Source: Varroa destructor
Lineage: Eukaryota; Arthropoda; Arachnida; Mesostigmata; Varroidae
Reading direction: 5' to 3'
NCBI RefSeq assembly: GCF_002443255.2
Contig: NW_019211454.1
Location: forward strand, 38,249,719-38,313,718
Length of the DNA: 64,000 nucleotides
Part shown: positions 26,401 to 37,445 of the stretch, in pieces
How positions within the stretch are numbered: the first letter of the stretch is position 1
Layout: the number at the start of each line of letters is the position of its first letter
The notes under the pieces: model-generated
Seen by the model: only the letters and a program-made list of their open reading frames with translations
The model's database searches: none
Told to the model about the DNA's origin: nothing
Translations under genes and position numbers: made by a program

Positions 26401-27670
26401 TTCCGTATCTGGACATTATTTGTATTCCTTCATTCGTGCTGGCATCTTAGGCATATTGTATTCGATGTTTCCTTAGTTTTTTTTTTTTTTGTCTTATTTT
26501 TACTTTGTTTCTCTTTTTTTCGTTTTTGTTCATCATCAACGTTTTCTCTTTTCCACTTGATTTCTGATTTTCTACAACCATGAACTACATTTACTCGTGT
26601 TCCTTGCAATTATTTATATTCTTATATTACATAATACATTTAGGCTGGCATAGTGCCTTATCGTTGTAGCTAGTCGGTGGTCGGCGAAGCTCGGTGGGGA
26701 ATTGAGCTACGTGGTAAGCTTCTTTCTTGCTGTTTTTGTTGTTGCTATTGTTATTTTTTCTCGCTCGTATTGAGCTTAATCATGGTGTTGTTCATCTAGT
26801 TATTGTTGTCGTTGTTGCTTTGAGCAACCGGCTCTACCAAACCGAAAAAACGGTAGATACAAATGCTGTTTTCTTGCAGGCCTTGTTTGTATCTAGCGTT
26901 TTGTCACAAGATCCATATTATCAGATTAACCGCGCTCTGCTATTGTTATTATAATTCTTCGGACACGTCGATTAGAAGACGACCTGTAGGTGACTTGAAT
27001 GTGTTCAGCGTGATAATAGTAAACGATTCGAGAGGTATTATGACGGTACAGATTGTGCATGTATGTAGCATAAAACTGATAAAGTGAGAGCCTGTTAACG
27101 CCACTGAAGTTCTGTAAAGCGGTCATGTCTTGTGAGAGGTAACCCCTCCTCGATCGAAGCCGTCTCGGTCCGGTCGGTTCGATAAAAAGGACGAAGTGTA
27201 CGTTACCTTTCCCAGCCTTTCAGGTAGCGCCAACGGCACCTGTTAGACATATAGCGTTCTCATATTTTGGCTTAGTACCTTAATGATTAACTAGCTGGCT
27301 AATTGGCTCGTGGATGTCACTATTCCATGTGAGAGTACCAGGTTTGGTCGTTTCTTGACTTGAGGACACCAATACTCGATTACTAACAGCTTAGACTAAC
27401 TCTGGTCGGCGAAAATCGTGACTATGAGCAAAGTATGCGTTACATTTCAAAAGACAATAATTATAGTTCAAAAGTGTTACAGTATAGTACTCTTCTTTAC
27501 GTCAAAAGCTGCTTCCGGGAGTGAACGTAAGCCGCTTCTATTTCAGCGGGTTCCTTTCGCACTTGTGCTGCTGCGTTCCGTCGTCCGTTATTTCGACTCG
27601 GACGACAACAGCGAAGAGACTGTTGCTGGCCGTCGAAAACAGCATCTCAGAATAACAACACGAAATTCGC

Positions 27671-27699
27671 AAACACACACACACACACGCACGCACACA
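27671..27699. repeat. (CA)n microsatellite
   Basis: CA dinucleotides with two CG interruptions (ACGCACGCAC). Confidence 0.88.
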
Positions 27700-28070
27700 A
27701 AAATAACCCGAAAAAAGGAAAATCAGGCGCGCTTGTACCGCAGTCCTTTACTTTACTCGCTTTCTTCAACAAAACGAGGAGAGGAAAGAGAAATAACAAT
27801 AGCCAGGTTTGCAAATGATGCTGGCCGTCGTAGTAGTAGTGGTATCGGAGCGTTTCTTCTTTGTTGTCTTGATAACACAAGCGTATCCACAAGCGTAAGA
27901 ATAAAAGTTCCAGACGAACTAAAAAAAAAAAAAGCAGTTAGTCGGACGCTGTCTGTCCGTCGTAAGTCGAACTAGCTGCGAAAAGAGACGAACAAGTCGA
28001 GAATTGAGATAGACGCCGGATAAAAGGACAGTGGAGAAACTGAAATTGAAGATGAAGTTTCTGTTTGTTC

Positions 28071-28103
28071 AGCTAGCTAGCTAGCTAGCTAGCTAGCTAG
28101 CTA

Positions 28104-28137
<34 letters not shown>

Positions 28138-28138
28138 C
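28071..28138. repeat. (AGCT)n to (AGCC)n tetranucleotide array
   Basis: About eight AGCT units pass directly into about eight AGCC units, ending in AGTCAGCC. The first half is self-complementary and could extrude as a cruciform; the second half is not. The same AGCC unit recurs at 43914 and, as TGGC, at 8074-8092. Confidence 0.93.
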
Positions 28139-29599
28139 AACAGGGGTCGGCGAATACCGGCCATGGCCCGGACTGATTCTTTAGGTGGTCATTAATATAT
28201 TTACGAGAGGCGCCATTTTCGAACTTGGCAAACAGACGCGCATTTTAGCCTTTATAGAGCGTCGCAATCGTTCACATTTGCACACGCTAATATTCACTCA
28301 CAAAGATAATACCATTGTTTGTGCAAGACCAACAAAGGCGTTCGCAAACAAATGGAAAGCATTCGATGCAAAACGAGCCAACAATGACGCGCGCGCCCAC
28401 CTTGCCGCAGCGTTTGTTTTCTGTACGCGACACCCGACTGGCATAGTATATAATACTTTGTGGACAGCGGTCAAAGGAACTGTGGCGCCTAATTCTATTT
28501 TTATTATATTTCATTTAAATATTTACCTTTAACATTCGAATGTTTGTTCATTAGTCGTTATCATACTATCTGCGCTTGATCCCTTTATCACTATTTTTCT
28601 TTTTTGTACAATCGTCATCGGTGTTCCTTGTCGCGTCGCTGTTTTCAAGGTACTTATATCGCTGTTGTCCCGAGCGTATGTGCTTGTTATCGTAGTTTGC
28701 TACCTGCTTTGGCCAGTTTCGAAGGACATGTCCAACAATGTTCTTCGAGAAGCTTGGCACCTTATTGGTAACTACTAGTAACAAAATCTAGTGTCATAAT
28801 GACATCATCTATACGCTGTATTAATATTGTGATCACCAGCCATGACTACACAGGACCTTCGACCGTTGTCTTGATAGTGGTTGGAGTAGAAGTACTATTA
28901 GGAGCAGATCGTAGATACATGTACTCGTACCTGGCTGTGTTATAGCCCGCCGAAAAATTAATAGCGGAGCTAGTTTCTCAGTGCCGTATAATCTGTGAAG
29001 TGTCCATCATGGACGTGCTGCTGTTGCTGTTGATGAGCTGCAACGCTCCCCTCAGGAAGATTTTATTTTTCCCCTTTCCTTCACCTTTTTCTCGTTGTCA
29101 TTATCGTAATTCTTGATTAAATTTGCATTTTTTTTTTGTTGTTTTTTTCCCGCTATTTGTGCTATTGCGGTGGTATGCTAGGTGCCGCCACACCTGGCAG
29201 CGAGTTAATTACTACAACTACGATACTTCCCTAATCTATATATTGCTACACTAGATTGTTGTTGATGTCCTTGCTTTTTGTTGATGTGTTGTCGTTTAGC
29301 AACAGTTGCCGTTGTTGTTAGAATTATTGCTCTTTCGGTTGGTTGCTGTTTGAAATATACCACAAATACCAAGACATACAAAAAGGGCACGTATCGCGAA
29401 CCTGCTGTTATTTTTATGTCGCAATTTCTGCACTGGTGTCATGCAGAAGTTGATTGCGCCAACTTAGCGTGCTATACGGCAGTTGATGGATGATTACTAA
29501 CGCAGGTAGCTGCTCGTTATCATACGTCGCTGATCAACTCACTGCCATTGCTTAATTAGTAGGTTAATTAATTAATATTCGTTCGGACGTAGTTGATAT

Positions 29600-29600
<1 letters not shown>

Positions 29601-29634
<34 letters not shown>
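29601..29634. repeat. (TAG)n microsatellite
   Basis: Eleven TAG units. It reads as poly-Ser or as stops depending on the frame. Confidence 0.92.
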
Positions 29635-29635
<1 letters not shown>

Positions 29636-29936
29636 TGCATTGTGGCTGGTCTTGGAATGGGTTTCCGGATATTTTTTTGGTGCATTTTTCGGATTGTGGC
29701 GCTACGCTGGTTGGGGATGATCGCAGATGTTGGCGGCCTTCGGACGACTCGGATGGAAATCGCTCAATGTTCCCCGATCACCTCAGGTTTGGTGCTTGTT
29801 CGTGGCCACTTATGTGGCCTAGGTGGCCTAATGTTTCTATGTATGAACGCTGCATCGTAACTATGAACGATTCGATATTCGGTCAACATACACGCGAAAA
29901 TGAGTAGTTTTGATAAGTATTAAATGTCACTAAACC

Positions 29937-29966
29937 AATAAAAGACACACACTTATGTGTGTCTTT
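29937..29966 (+). other. AATAAA directly followed by an 11-bp hairpin
   Basis: AATAAA at 29937-29942 overlaps a perfect inverted repeat: AAAGACACACA at 29941-29951, loop CTTA, TGTGTGTCTTT at 29956-29966. It could mark a transcript end, but no gene is recognised upstream. It could equally be a chance CA/TG repeat palindrome. Confidence 0.35.
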
Positions 29967-32057
29967 CTTTGGCGAATATCAATAGTCCGTCTATATATGT
30001 ACGCAATACGTCTGGTCCATTATATTGTTATTGTGCCCTTTAATCTACCGAACGTCGTTTAAAAACCGCCATTTTTCTCTGTCATAATCACTGCCAGCAT
30101 CGTCTCGCTTTGATTGCTTACGAGCATCTTGCTTATGAGGAAAGCACTCATTCTAGTTCATGTGCTCCTGTAGGATTTCTTCTCGAACAGGTCGATGCCG
30201 TACACATCGTGATCAATTTTACACATATCAGATAAGCCAGCCATGGTTCTGCACGCGCTCAAGCACGTTACTGTGTGATGTAACATGCCATAACCGACAA
30301 GCTACTTCTATGGTAACTATAACTAAAAGCATATTTAATCAAAGGGGAGGTACAAAAAATATCTTTCGTTGTGAGAAGTAACCAAACAGTGTTTTTCCTC
30401 CAGATCCACTGTTTGTAATTGAATAGGCTGTTGATGTCGTCGCCTTGGGTATCTGGTCCGTTTTCGTAATTACGTCACCTTTGATATTCGGACAAACCCA
30501 CTGACAAAAGTGTTTTCACTACTCCACCTAAGTATTCTAGCCATGCTCTCTTCGGGACAGTACGCAGACGTTGCTCGCAGCTACCAAAAACAGAAACAGG
30601 TTCATAGATTGTTTAGGTTAGGTACGTTGATCGTTGTCGCAAGATTTTCAACTATTCCCACAGAGAACGTGCTACAAAGCTGGTAATAACAGCGACAAAT
30701 TACTGGGTGGTCCTCGAACCCAGATAATCGTACGTAGAGCAAGCAAAAGTTAACAGGCGAAAGAGTCTGCCCGACCTCCTGTTCGATACGCCTGAACACG
30801 ACGGCCCTGTGGCGGTCGGTATCCGTGTGCTAGCGGTAGTAGCAAACGTAGATTATCCGACACCAAAAATTGAAGCTGATGCCATTACGTAGTCTTTGCT
30901 CATCTGTTATGATGCGGCCTGGGCGGGTACTGCTGCCCACCGATACTGGCTTAGAAGAAGGTAAGAACAAAAACACTGCGAAGCTACTCGTCGTTCGCGT
31001 GCTTGACGCGGCCAAAAAACAAGAATTGTTCGAATATGGGCGAGCGCAGAGGCAAAAAAAAATGTCGAACGAGAGAAATCCGTATGCTGTTGCAGTGATG
31101 ATGTTCATTGATGCATCTCAATACAAAGGAATGCCACCGGCAACGGCTGTCGCATGATATAGTACGACTCAAATCTGTTGCCAAATATCGTTCGACGCCT
31201 GTTATTGGTGCGCCAAAAACGCTAAAGGATCTCGGAGACGGACGACTGATGCCAACGACGACATCTTTATCCGGTTGTTGAACCGTCTCCGGCTGAGGCC
31301 AATCGAAGGTAGTTTAGCCGTTATTTCAATCATCGCTACCGCCGCTTCCATTGTTGGTTCCATATCGAAAGAATGTAAGGAAAAAGAAAGCATCCTTATG
31401 AATAATTTCTTTCAGCATTTGCATCAAACTTCCACCCTTCAACCAACCCTTTATAAAACTACACTAAAAATACACTGTCGTCAACTAATTTGCCAATATT
31501 GTCTATAGATACCAATACCCTACAATGCAAATATGCCCAATACTCTATAAAATTGCATAGACTTATTGTTGTTTCTTTGTTTTCTATGAACCCAATGGCT
31601 ACCTTAGCCCATTTATTGGACATTTGTGGTTCTACCCATTTGAGTGGAAATTCAGTTTTCTCTCTCTCTTTTTTTTTTTTTTTTTTCGCATCTAGCATTA
31701 GCTTTTGTGTATCCGGAGTTGATTTTATAGAGAGCTAGATGCGTATTACGTTTTCTGTTTTCGCCAAAAACATTTGCGTTTGCTCCCGTTTTACAACGCA
31801 TTTTTAACTTGTACGAGCCGCCTTGTACGTAGAGTAGATACAATGGTTAGGTAAGAAAAGGCTTCCTATTGCCATATCGGCTCACTGCTGCGACTCTATT
31901 ACAATAGACCAACAAAAACCTAAATGGCAAGATAGCGAACGAAACATCTGTAAGATATTACGGACAGTCGTTCTTCCCATCACCGGTTCGCGTCGAACAG
32001 GCTAAATTAAAGCTGTTTCCATAATAATAACAAAGGCTATATGGGTAACGATCATAT

Positions 32058-32081
32058 TATTGTTGTTGTTGTTGTTGTTGT
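32058..32081. repeat. (TTG)n microsatellite
   Basis: Eight TTG units followed by TCG. Confidence 0.9.
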
Positions 32082-33502
32082 CGATAGCGGCAACATCGAC
32101 GGTCGTAACAGCAGTCCACGACAGCGAGAATGGACATCTATGGCGTTACTGGCAGAAGATCTACTGCGTCTACGCGTGGGGCATCATCGTACGTATAACA
32201 TCGCGTAGCCGATGAGAGTTGAACATTTTTCATAGAGCAACAAGAAAAGAGGGAAGAAAGTCTGTTTGTGGGCAAACTCTTCCCGTGGTCGGAATGCGAA
32301 CGCTGGCCACCGTGATCATGATTTTTACTTACTCACTCACTCACATGTTGGCTCACTCAGTCACATTGTTGTTGCAAAAGACCCGCGGCGTGGCATCATT
32401 TCGACGTTTTGCTATGATGTACTGCGACCCATACATTGCTTAAATGAAAGTTGGCAGTAGGCAGGTAGATGTCTTCGCGTACATAAAATGCACGCACGAA
32501 TATGCTTTGAACATATGAATATTAGTTTCTGTATCTGGCCGACCATAAGACTCTGCCACTGCGGACGGTACGTTTATGCAGGTGAAGGTTTTCGTTCCTC
32601 TGATCGGAAGAGCATGCAAAAGAGCTCGCAGTGGCAGGGTATAATTTAGGCGACGTCTAAACAAATGCCCGTGTCTAACGTTTGTGGAACGGACCATTGT
32701 GGCGGCGATGAGGAGCGACGACGGTAGCATCAGCGAGAGCAGCATTAGCTGCAAGGGCAACAAGCGACAGCAATGAAACATGTGCTAATAGCAGCAGCAG
32801 CAGTCATCAACAGTGTACTAACGGAAACACAAAAAAGGACAAGAGGAAACAACAGGAAAGAGAAACGAGGTAATTTTGTCCTCTGCAAGGACCAGTTGAA
32901 GATGATGAGGAGATCGGGTTCGAGGGCACGAAAGAGTGCAGGAAGAATCTGAGGGAAGAGCGAAACGGATCAAAGGAATCGAAATTGAGAGAAAGAGCTG
33001 TTAAATAGAATAGAGCTAGTTGGCCCTTGCTCCTCTCGTCCCCGCAGCACTGCTCTTTGTTTGGCACTTGCTAATACCGCAGCAGCTATACATGTGATCC
33101 GGTTTAAAGATGGAAAAGGCAAGCTTGGCGATTTTCATTGTTCTCTTTAGCGACATCATCGTCGTTAGAGGCTTCGTGATCAGCGGAGGTGGTAGTGTCA
33201 AAATAGCGAGCATATGTAACATAAAACAGGATAGTGAGAGAATCGACCATGTTTCGCGCAGGCTATGAAAGAGCCATAACGAGTAGCGGCAAAAAGCCGG
33301 TCCTAAACTGAGGCCGACATACTCAGCAGTGGACTCAACTGCAGCGGGCGTTTGATGCCGCTGAGGTTTATTCAAGTGAGACACTGATGAGCGGAAGCAG
33401 GATGGGTGAACGACCAACTAGCAATTTTACGGAAAGCCTGCCATCGCGTCGGTCCACGCGGACGTCATATGGACCAGCAGGGCGAGATATATCGAACAAA
33501 TT

Positions 33503-33532
33503 CTGCTGTTGTTGTTGCTGCTGCTGCTGCTT
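33503..33532. repeat. (CTG/TTG)n trinucleotide run
   Basis: Mixed CTG and TTG units, ten in all. No supported coding frame crosses it. Confidence 0.85.
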
Positions 33533-34752
33533 ATGTGGAATGCTGCAGAGGAGCTATTACTGTCGTAATAGCGTTCCCGCCACCAGCTGATGCCATTAGT
33601 TGAGGCCAGTGAAAGACCGACTAATATTTACATTATCATGGGGGAGGAAATAGCGGACAGTCGCCTTTGGGCCTGAGCGCGGCCGTCTTTTGCTGCGGCG
33701 TCTGTAATTGTTCCCGGATGAACGACCAAAGTCGCCACTGTTACTAGCTCTGCAGTTTAACATCGTTTGCTTGTCGTGACCCAGCCACTAAAAGACGTCA
33801 GCATTTTTTATATTCATATTTAAAATAACTCTACTTGGGCTGTCTGGTCATGGTTTCTATCTAGATAACGTTGCGTGCGATTACCGTTATTAACACAAAA
33901 ACCTAAAAGCAATCGGCTGGCTAGATTCGATTTGAATTTCCCGCGCCATTCACGATAGCTGTCGAACTGATCGGCAAAGTTGAAAAACTTGACAGCTAAG
34001 CAAGTGACACATTGTTAACTATAGATCCAATTCGACCAATGAAAGAGAAACGGAAACGATTGGAACTCGAATATCAGATAGCGACCTCAATGCGTTACAA
34101 TGTACAAATGTACGCACCGTCGACAGCTGGAAATGAGCGAGCACTCTTCTGCACAAACGCTCATCTGAGTAAATAGACGGCAAATATCTATCCGCGTGAA
34201 ATCAATAAACACGCTCCGGTTCGGCTATACAATTAAATAATATAGATTTGATTGAATAGACGTTGTGCCCCAACAAAGCGAAGACACTCATTCAGCGCTG
34301 ACAATGTTATGACAAAGTACCTTTTACACGACCTCACTCTTAGCTCCTACAGTTAATGGTATTATTTATCGTAGGCGTCTAATTTGGATTACGTCAGTTT
34401 CAATGATGAAGATTGAAGATATGTAGAGAATTAATTTTGGCACATCTGTTGCTATTGTTCTTATCTATTTGCATTACTATAGGTAGCGTTATTATATATA
34501 AATGAATACTTGTTATAGAAGCAGTAGCAATAGTTTCTGTTGTGGATGTTGCTTCACGAAAATTGTTCCGTAGTCCCGCCAATGGCCATGGTTTTTTTCG
34601 GTAGCGCAAAATGTCACGGATTACACGAATAGTTATTAAGTCAAAACAGCTGTCTATATGCATATAAATGGTAACAATATGAATGATGATAACAAGCGGT
34701 GATTGGATTTAGTGTTTGTCTTCTTGTTGCTGATATTGAGTTACTAGTCGCT

Positions 34753-34775
34753 ACGAACGAACGAACGAACGAACG
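34753..34775. repeat. (ACGA)n tetranucleotide run
   Basis: Between five and six ACGA units, a short tetranucleotide microsatellite. Confidence 0.85.
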
Positions 34776-35262
34776 GCTGATTGACTGATTAGGAACCCCC
34801 GACCCAAATCGGTCGGCCTGGGAGTTTCCTTCAAACACCTTGAACGAAGATGAGTCTCCAACTCTCTTTTTATCTCCTGCTAATTACCGACAATCTCATT
34901 TGAAACTATCAATTCAATTTTTTACCTGTTAATCGTCATATTTATGATTTGAAAGGACGTTCTTGCCAGTTTAAGGTAATACCTGACCAAATCTGTAGTC
35001 GGTTGCGCCTGGTAGAGCACATACAGGTTCGGGGTAATTGAATCGAACAGAGTCGACGAATCTCACAGAATCTAGGTATATAAGGAACCGACATTTTGTT
35101 GAAAGCATTGAATTGGTTGGGGCGCAGCGGCTCGTCTATCGACGTTCGCGTTCTAGTGTGGTATTCTTACTTTTGTGTTTCGTTAGTATCATGATTCATG
35201 GTATCTCTGACGACGAAAATGACCGCCTCCTGTGTATCCTGTTTATATATATGTCAGCCATA

Positions 35263-35268
35263 TTTATT
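35263..35268 (-). other. Candidate polyadenylation signal of NCS-1
   Basis: The plus strand reads TTTATT, which is AATAAA on the minus strand, about 280 bases past the NCS-1 stop codon. The distance fits a short 3' UTR. Other signals further down could be used. Confidence 0.35.
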
Positions 35269-35550
35269 GTATTATTTTAACCTGGTTATTGATTGGTTCA
35301 CCTTAGTTATTCCTGATAACTAGACTATGGTCATGATTGCACTTATAAGTATCTGATTTTTGTACTCATCTAACGGCGTCGTCTGTTGAATTTTCCTTTC
35401 CTTCTTACTTTTTCAATGTCGGCTCGTTTTCTACTACTGTTTCTTATTACTGCATTTAATTACCTGCCATTAATACTATATGATATTATTATTATTATTA
35501 GAGGCGCTATTTTTGTTGGTTATTATCGGGCAGGACACGTTGTTGGCACT

Positions 35551-35643
35551 CTACGGCGCGTACAACGACAGCGCCTGAACGATCTTCGGGTCGTGCTTAG
35601 ATCCTTCCTTAAATTCTTCTAGAGAGAGTTTGTTGTCTTGATT
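35551..35643 (-). CDS. NCS1: Frequenin/NCS-1, last coding exon (EF-hand 4 and C-terminus)
   Basis: On the minus strand, after a TTATTTCAG acceptor, the exon encodes 30 residues and a TAG stop (plus 35551-35553). It begins [15 protein letters not shown] and ends [13 protein letters not shown]. Joined to the Lys ending the previous exon in phase 0, it completes EF-hand 4: [12 protein letters not shown], with ligands D1, N3, D5, S9 and E12. Position 6, normally Gly (DKNHDG in frequenin), is Asn. [20 protein letters not shown] is the NCS-1/frequenin C-terminus and separates it from neurocalcin or hippocalcin. The end (YAP) differs from the usual YDGLV or GGD. The exon is too short and lacks an ATG, so it is easily overlooked. 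Confidence 0.93.
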   Translation of the reverse strand, partial: NQDNKLSLEEFKEGSKHDPKIVQALSLYAP

Positions 35644-37278
35644 CTGAAATAAGTGAAACAGACGATGACAAACGAATCGAAATCGTTAGAAAAATGTTAT
35701 GTTTTTCTCGATTATGGGAATGACATTGAAGGATACTTCTTCAACTGAGATGGTGAAGTCGATTTTAGTCCGGTGAGAATATAGGCTTTCGCAGTATATA
35801 TATATATAAATGATGATTGATATTAATGGATATACTATAACAGAGTCTTCTATAGAGATACTTCGAAAGTGATTAATTGCTAATAACACAGGCCGAAAGG
35901 ACCAATTGTAACCTGTATCAATATCCTTAAATTACTATTAAATTATCTAGTGGCTCTTAATTGTGGTAGCCATGTTTTACAATAGCCGTTTACTATTATT
36001 TGACGCAGCCCCTAATGGCACAAGCGGATGTTATAAAGTAGCGTGGTCCTCTTCATTCTTATAATCCCTATTCTCTAACCAGCGAATCTTATTTTTATTG
36101 TTGACACTCTTATCGAATCTCTACCAACTACGAATTCAGCCAGAATCGATCAACTGGCTAAACCTATATCTACACATTTAGTCGAACGGCAAACAAATGA
36201 TCAGCTTCTCACACGGAGCTCTTCTCGTAGACGTTTACGTAAGCCGCCACAGGTGACTACACTCGTACGCACACGCATACATGAACATGGATATATACGA
36301 CAGGTTTATCTAGCCCGTCTTCGTCTGGCCTGATTTAGCTCTTTTCATAACGAAAGTATAGAAGAATTGCGGAACCGCACAGTCAGCGGTCGTCCCGCTG
36401 TGGCGAAGTTCCTCGAGAGAGGCGCCTTAAGGGTATGATATGTATGGCCGCGGTGTCTGATCAAGCGCTGCCCTGCCTGACTCCGCAGCGGCTGTCCGAC
36501 CAAATTGCGCGCTTTGCCCAAATTGAGGAGACGCCGAAGATGAAGGTAACACACCGATAACTACAGATGCCCCTGGTCTATCGACATACCACGACGATCG
36601 CCGCTGCCATAACAGGTCAGGCGGCAAGAACATTAACAGCAGAAGCAGCGCTAGCGTGCCACCCCCTAAATATTACGTACACTCACTAACGCACGCAGCG
36701 GTGCACACATACAGCAGACACGCGACACACATATTGAATATTGTGAATCATTGGCGTGCTCCCGCATGTAGTATAGCCGGTATCCATTCAATCAAAGAGG
36801 AACTAAAGAATAGCAGCAAGTAACTACGATAACTTTATGGCTACCAACCAGAAGTAGTTATGTAGCCTATTGTTGCATTTCACCGTTCTGCGAACGAACT
36901 CACAGGAAGCTGAATATTGCTTCTGACTAGTTTATTGCCAATTTTGCTAGGGAGGAGAATCAAAGACTGGTCGTTATATCCTATCTACGAGAATTGTTCT
37001 ATCCACTGAAATAAAGGACGCAGATAAGGGACGGGAAAGGAGCGACTGGAAGCGCCTGTACTCATATTAAGATAATTTTTCTTCGAATTAACTGGAACGC
37101 ATCGTTATCGTTTACTTCCAAAGACAAACAAAGTGTCGAGTTGCGTAAACACCTTAGGTTTTTTTCTATTGGCTTCATTGTATCGGGTAATAGGGTTCGT
37201 TCATAGGCAATATCTGACACAAACAAAGATGTGTGTGTGCGTGTCAAATATTGCCTATTGTATATAATATAAACTTAC
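35644..37278 (-). other. NCS-1 intron, 1635 bp
   Basis: Minus-strand intron with donor GTAAGT (plus ACTTAC at 37273-37278) and acceptor CAG (plus CTG at 35644-35646). Just inside the donor lies an 18-bp hairpin. No other gene was seen inside. Confidence 0.88.
37203..37258. repeat. 18-bp inverted repeat beside the NCS-1 5' splice site
   Basis: Plus strand ATAGGCAATATCTGACAC at 37203-37220 is the reverse complement of GTGTCAAATATTGCCTAT at 37241-37258 except for one base. The 20-base loop contains a GT run. On the NCS-1 transcript the hairpin occupies about +21 to +76 of the intron. Confidence 0.85.
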
Positions 37279-37445
37279 TTTGTCCAATTGTTCAAATATT
37301 CTATCTACACGTGCACGTGGGTCGTCTTCTTCTTCTTCGCCCTTCTCCTGGCTTCCGAGCATTTCGTAGATGGCATCGACAATATTGTACATCTCTTCGC
37401 GCGTAATGAAGCCATCATTATCCACGTCATACAGACGAAAGGCCC
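37279..37445 (-). CDS. NCS1: Frequenin/NCS-1, EF-hand 3 exon
   Basis: A 167-base minus-strand exon. Acceptor CTTCTTTCAG, then GG completes the split Trp codon, then 55 residues: [32 protein letters not shown], an acidic linker [13 protein letters not shown] and [10 protein letters not shown], ending in phase 0 at GTAAGT. EF-hand 3 ([12 protein letters not shown]) has all ligand positions and Gly at 6, so it should bind calcium. The acidic linker between EF3 and EF4 falls where family members carry a variable acidic loop. NCS-1 is a calcium switch regulating exocytosis, PI4-kinase and receptor kinases at synapses; that role is family knowledge. Confidence 0.95.

Larger units (their letters stand above)
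20421..35262. other. Non-coding stretch, no supported gene
   Basis: Nearly 15 kb with no exon I can defend. It holds tetranucleotide, CA, TAG, TTG, CTG and ACGA arrays (listed separately), an 18-base perfect palindrome at 23744-23761 (TCGATCGAATTCGATCGA) and an 11-bp hairpin at 29941. Several signal-peptide-like frames occur but lack an ATG or any support. Its end contains the likely 3' limit of the NCS-1 transcript. Confidence 0.45.

Noticed and set aside
27418..27975. 185-codon + frame
   Set aside because: It crosses the CA microsatellite (Thr-His repeats), is low-complexity Ser/Arg/Lys and has no domain.
32440..32781. ATG-led minus-strand 113-codon frame with hydrophobic start
   Set aside because: The Leu-rich start arises from GCAG repeats. 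There is no recognised domain and no other support.
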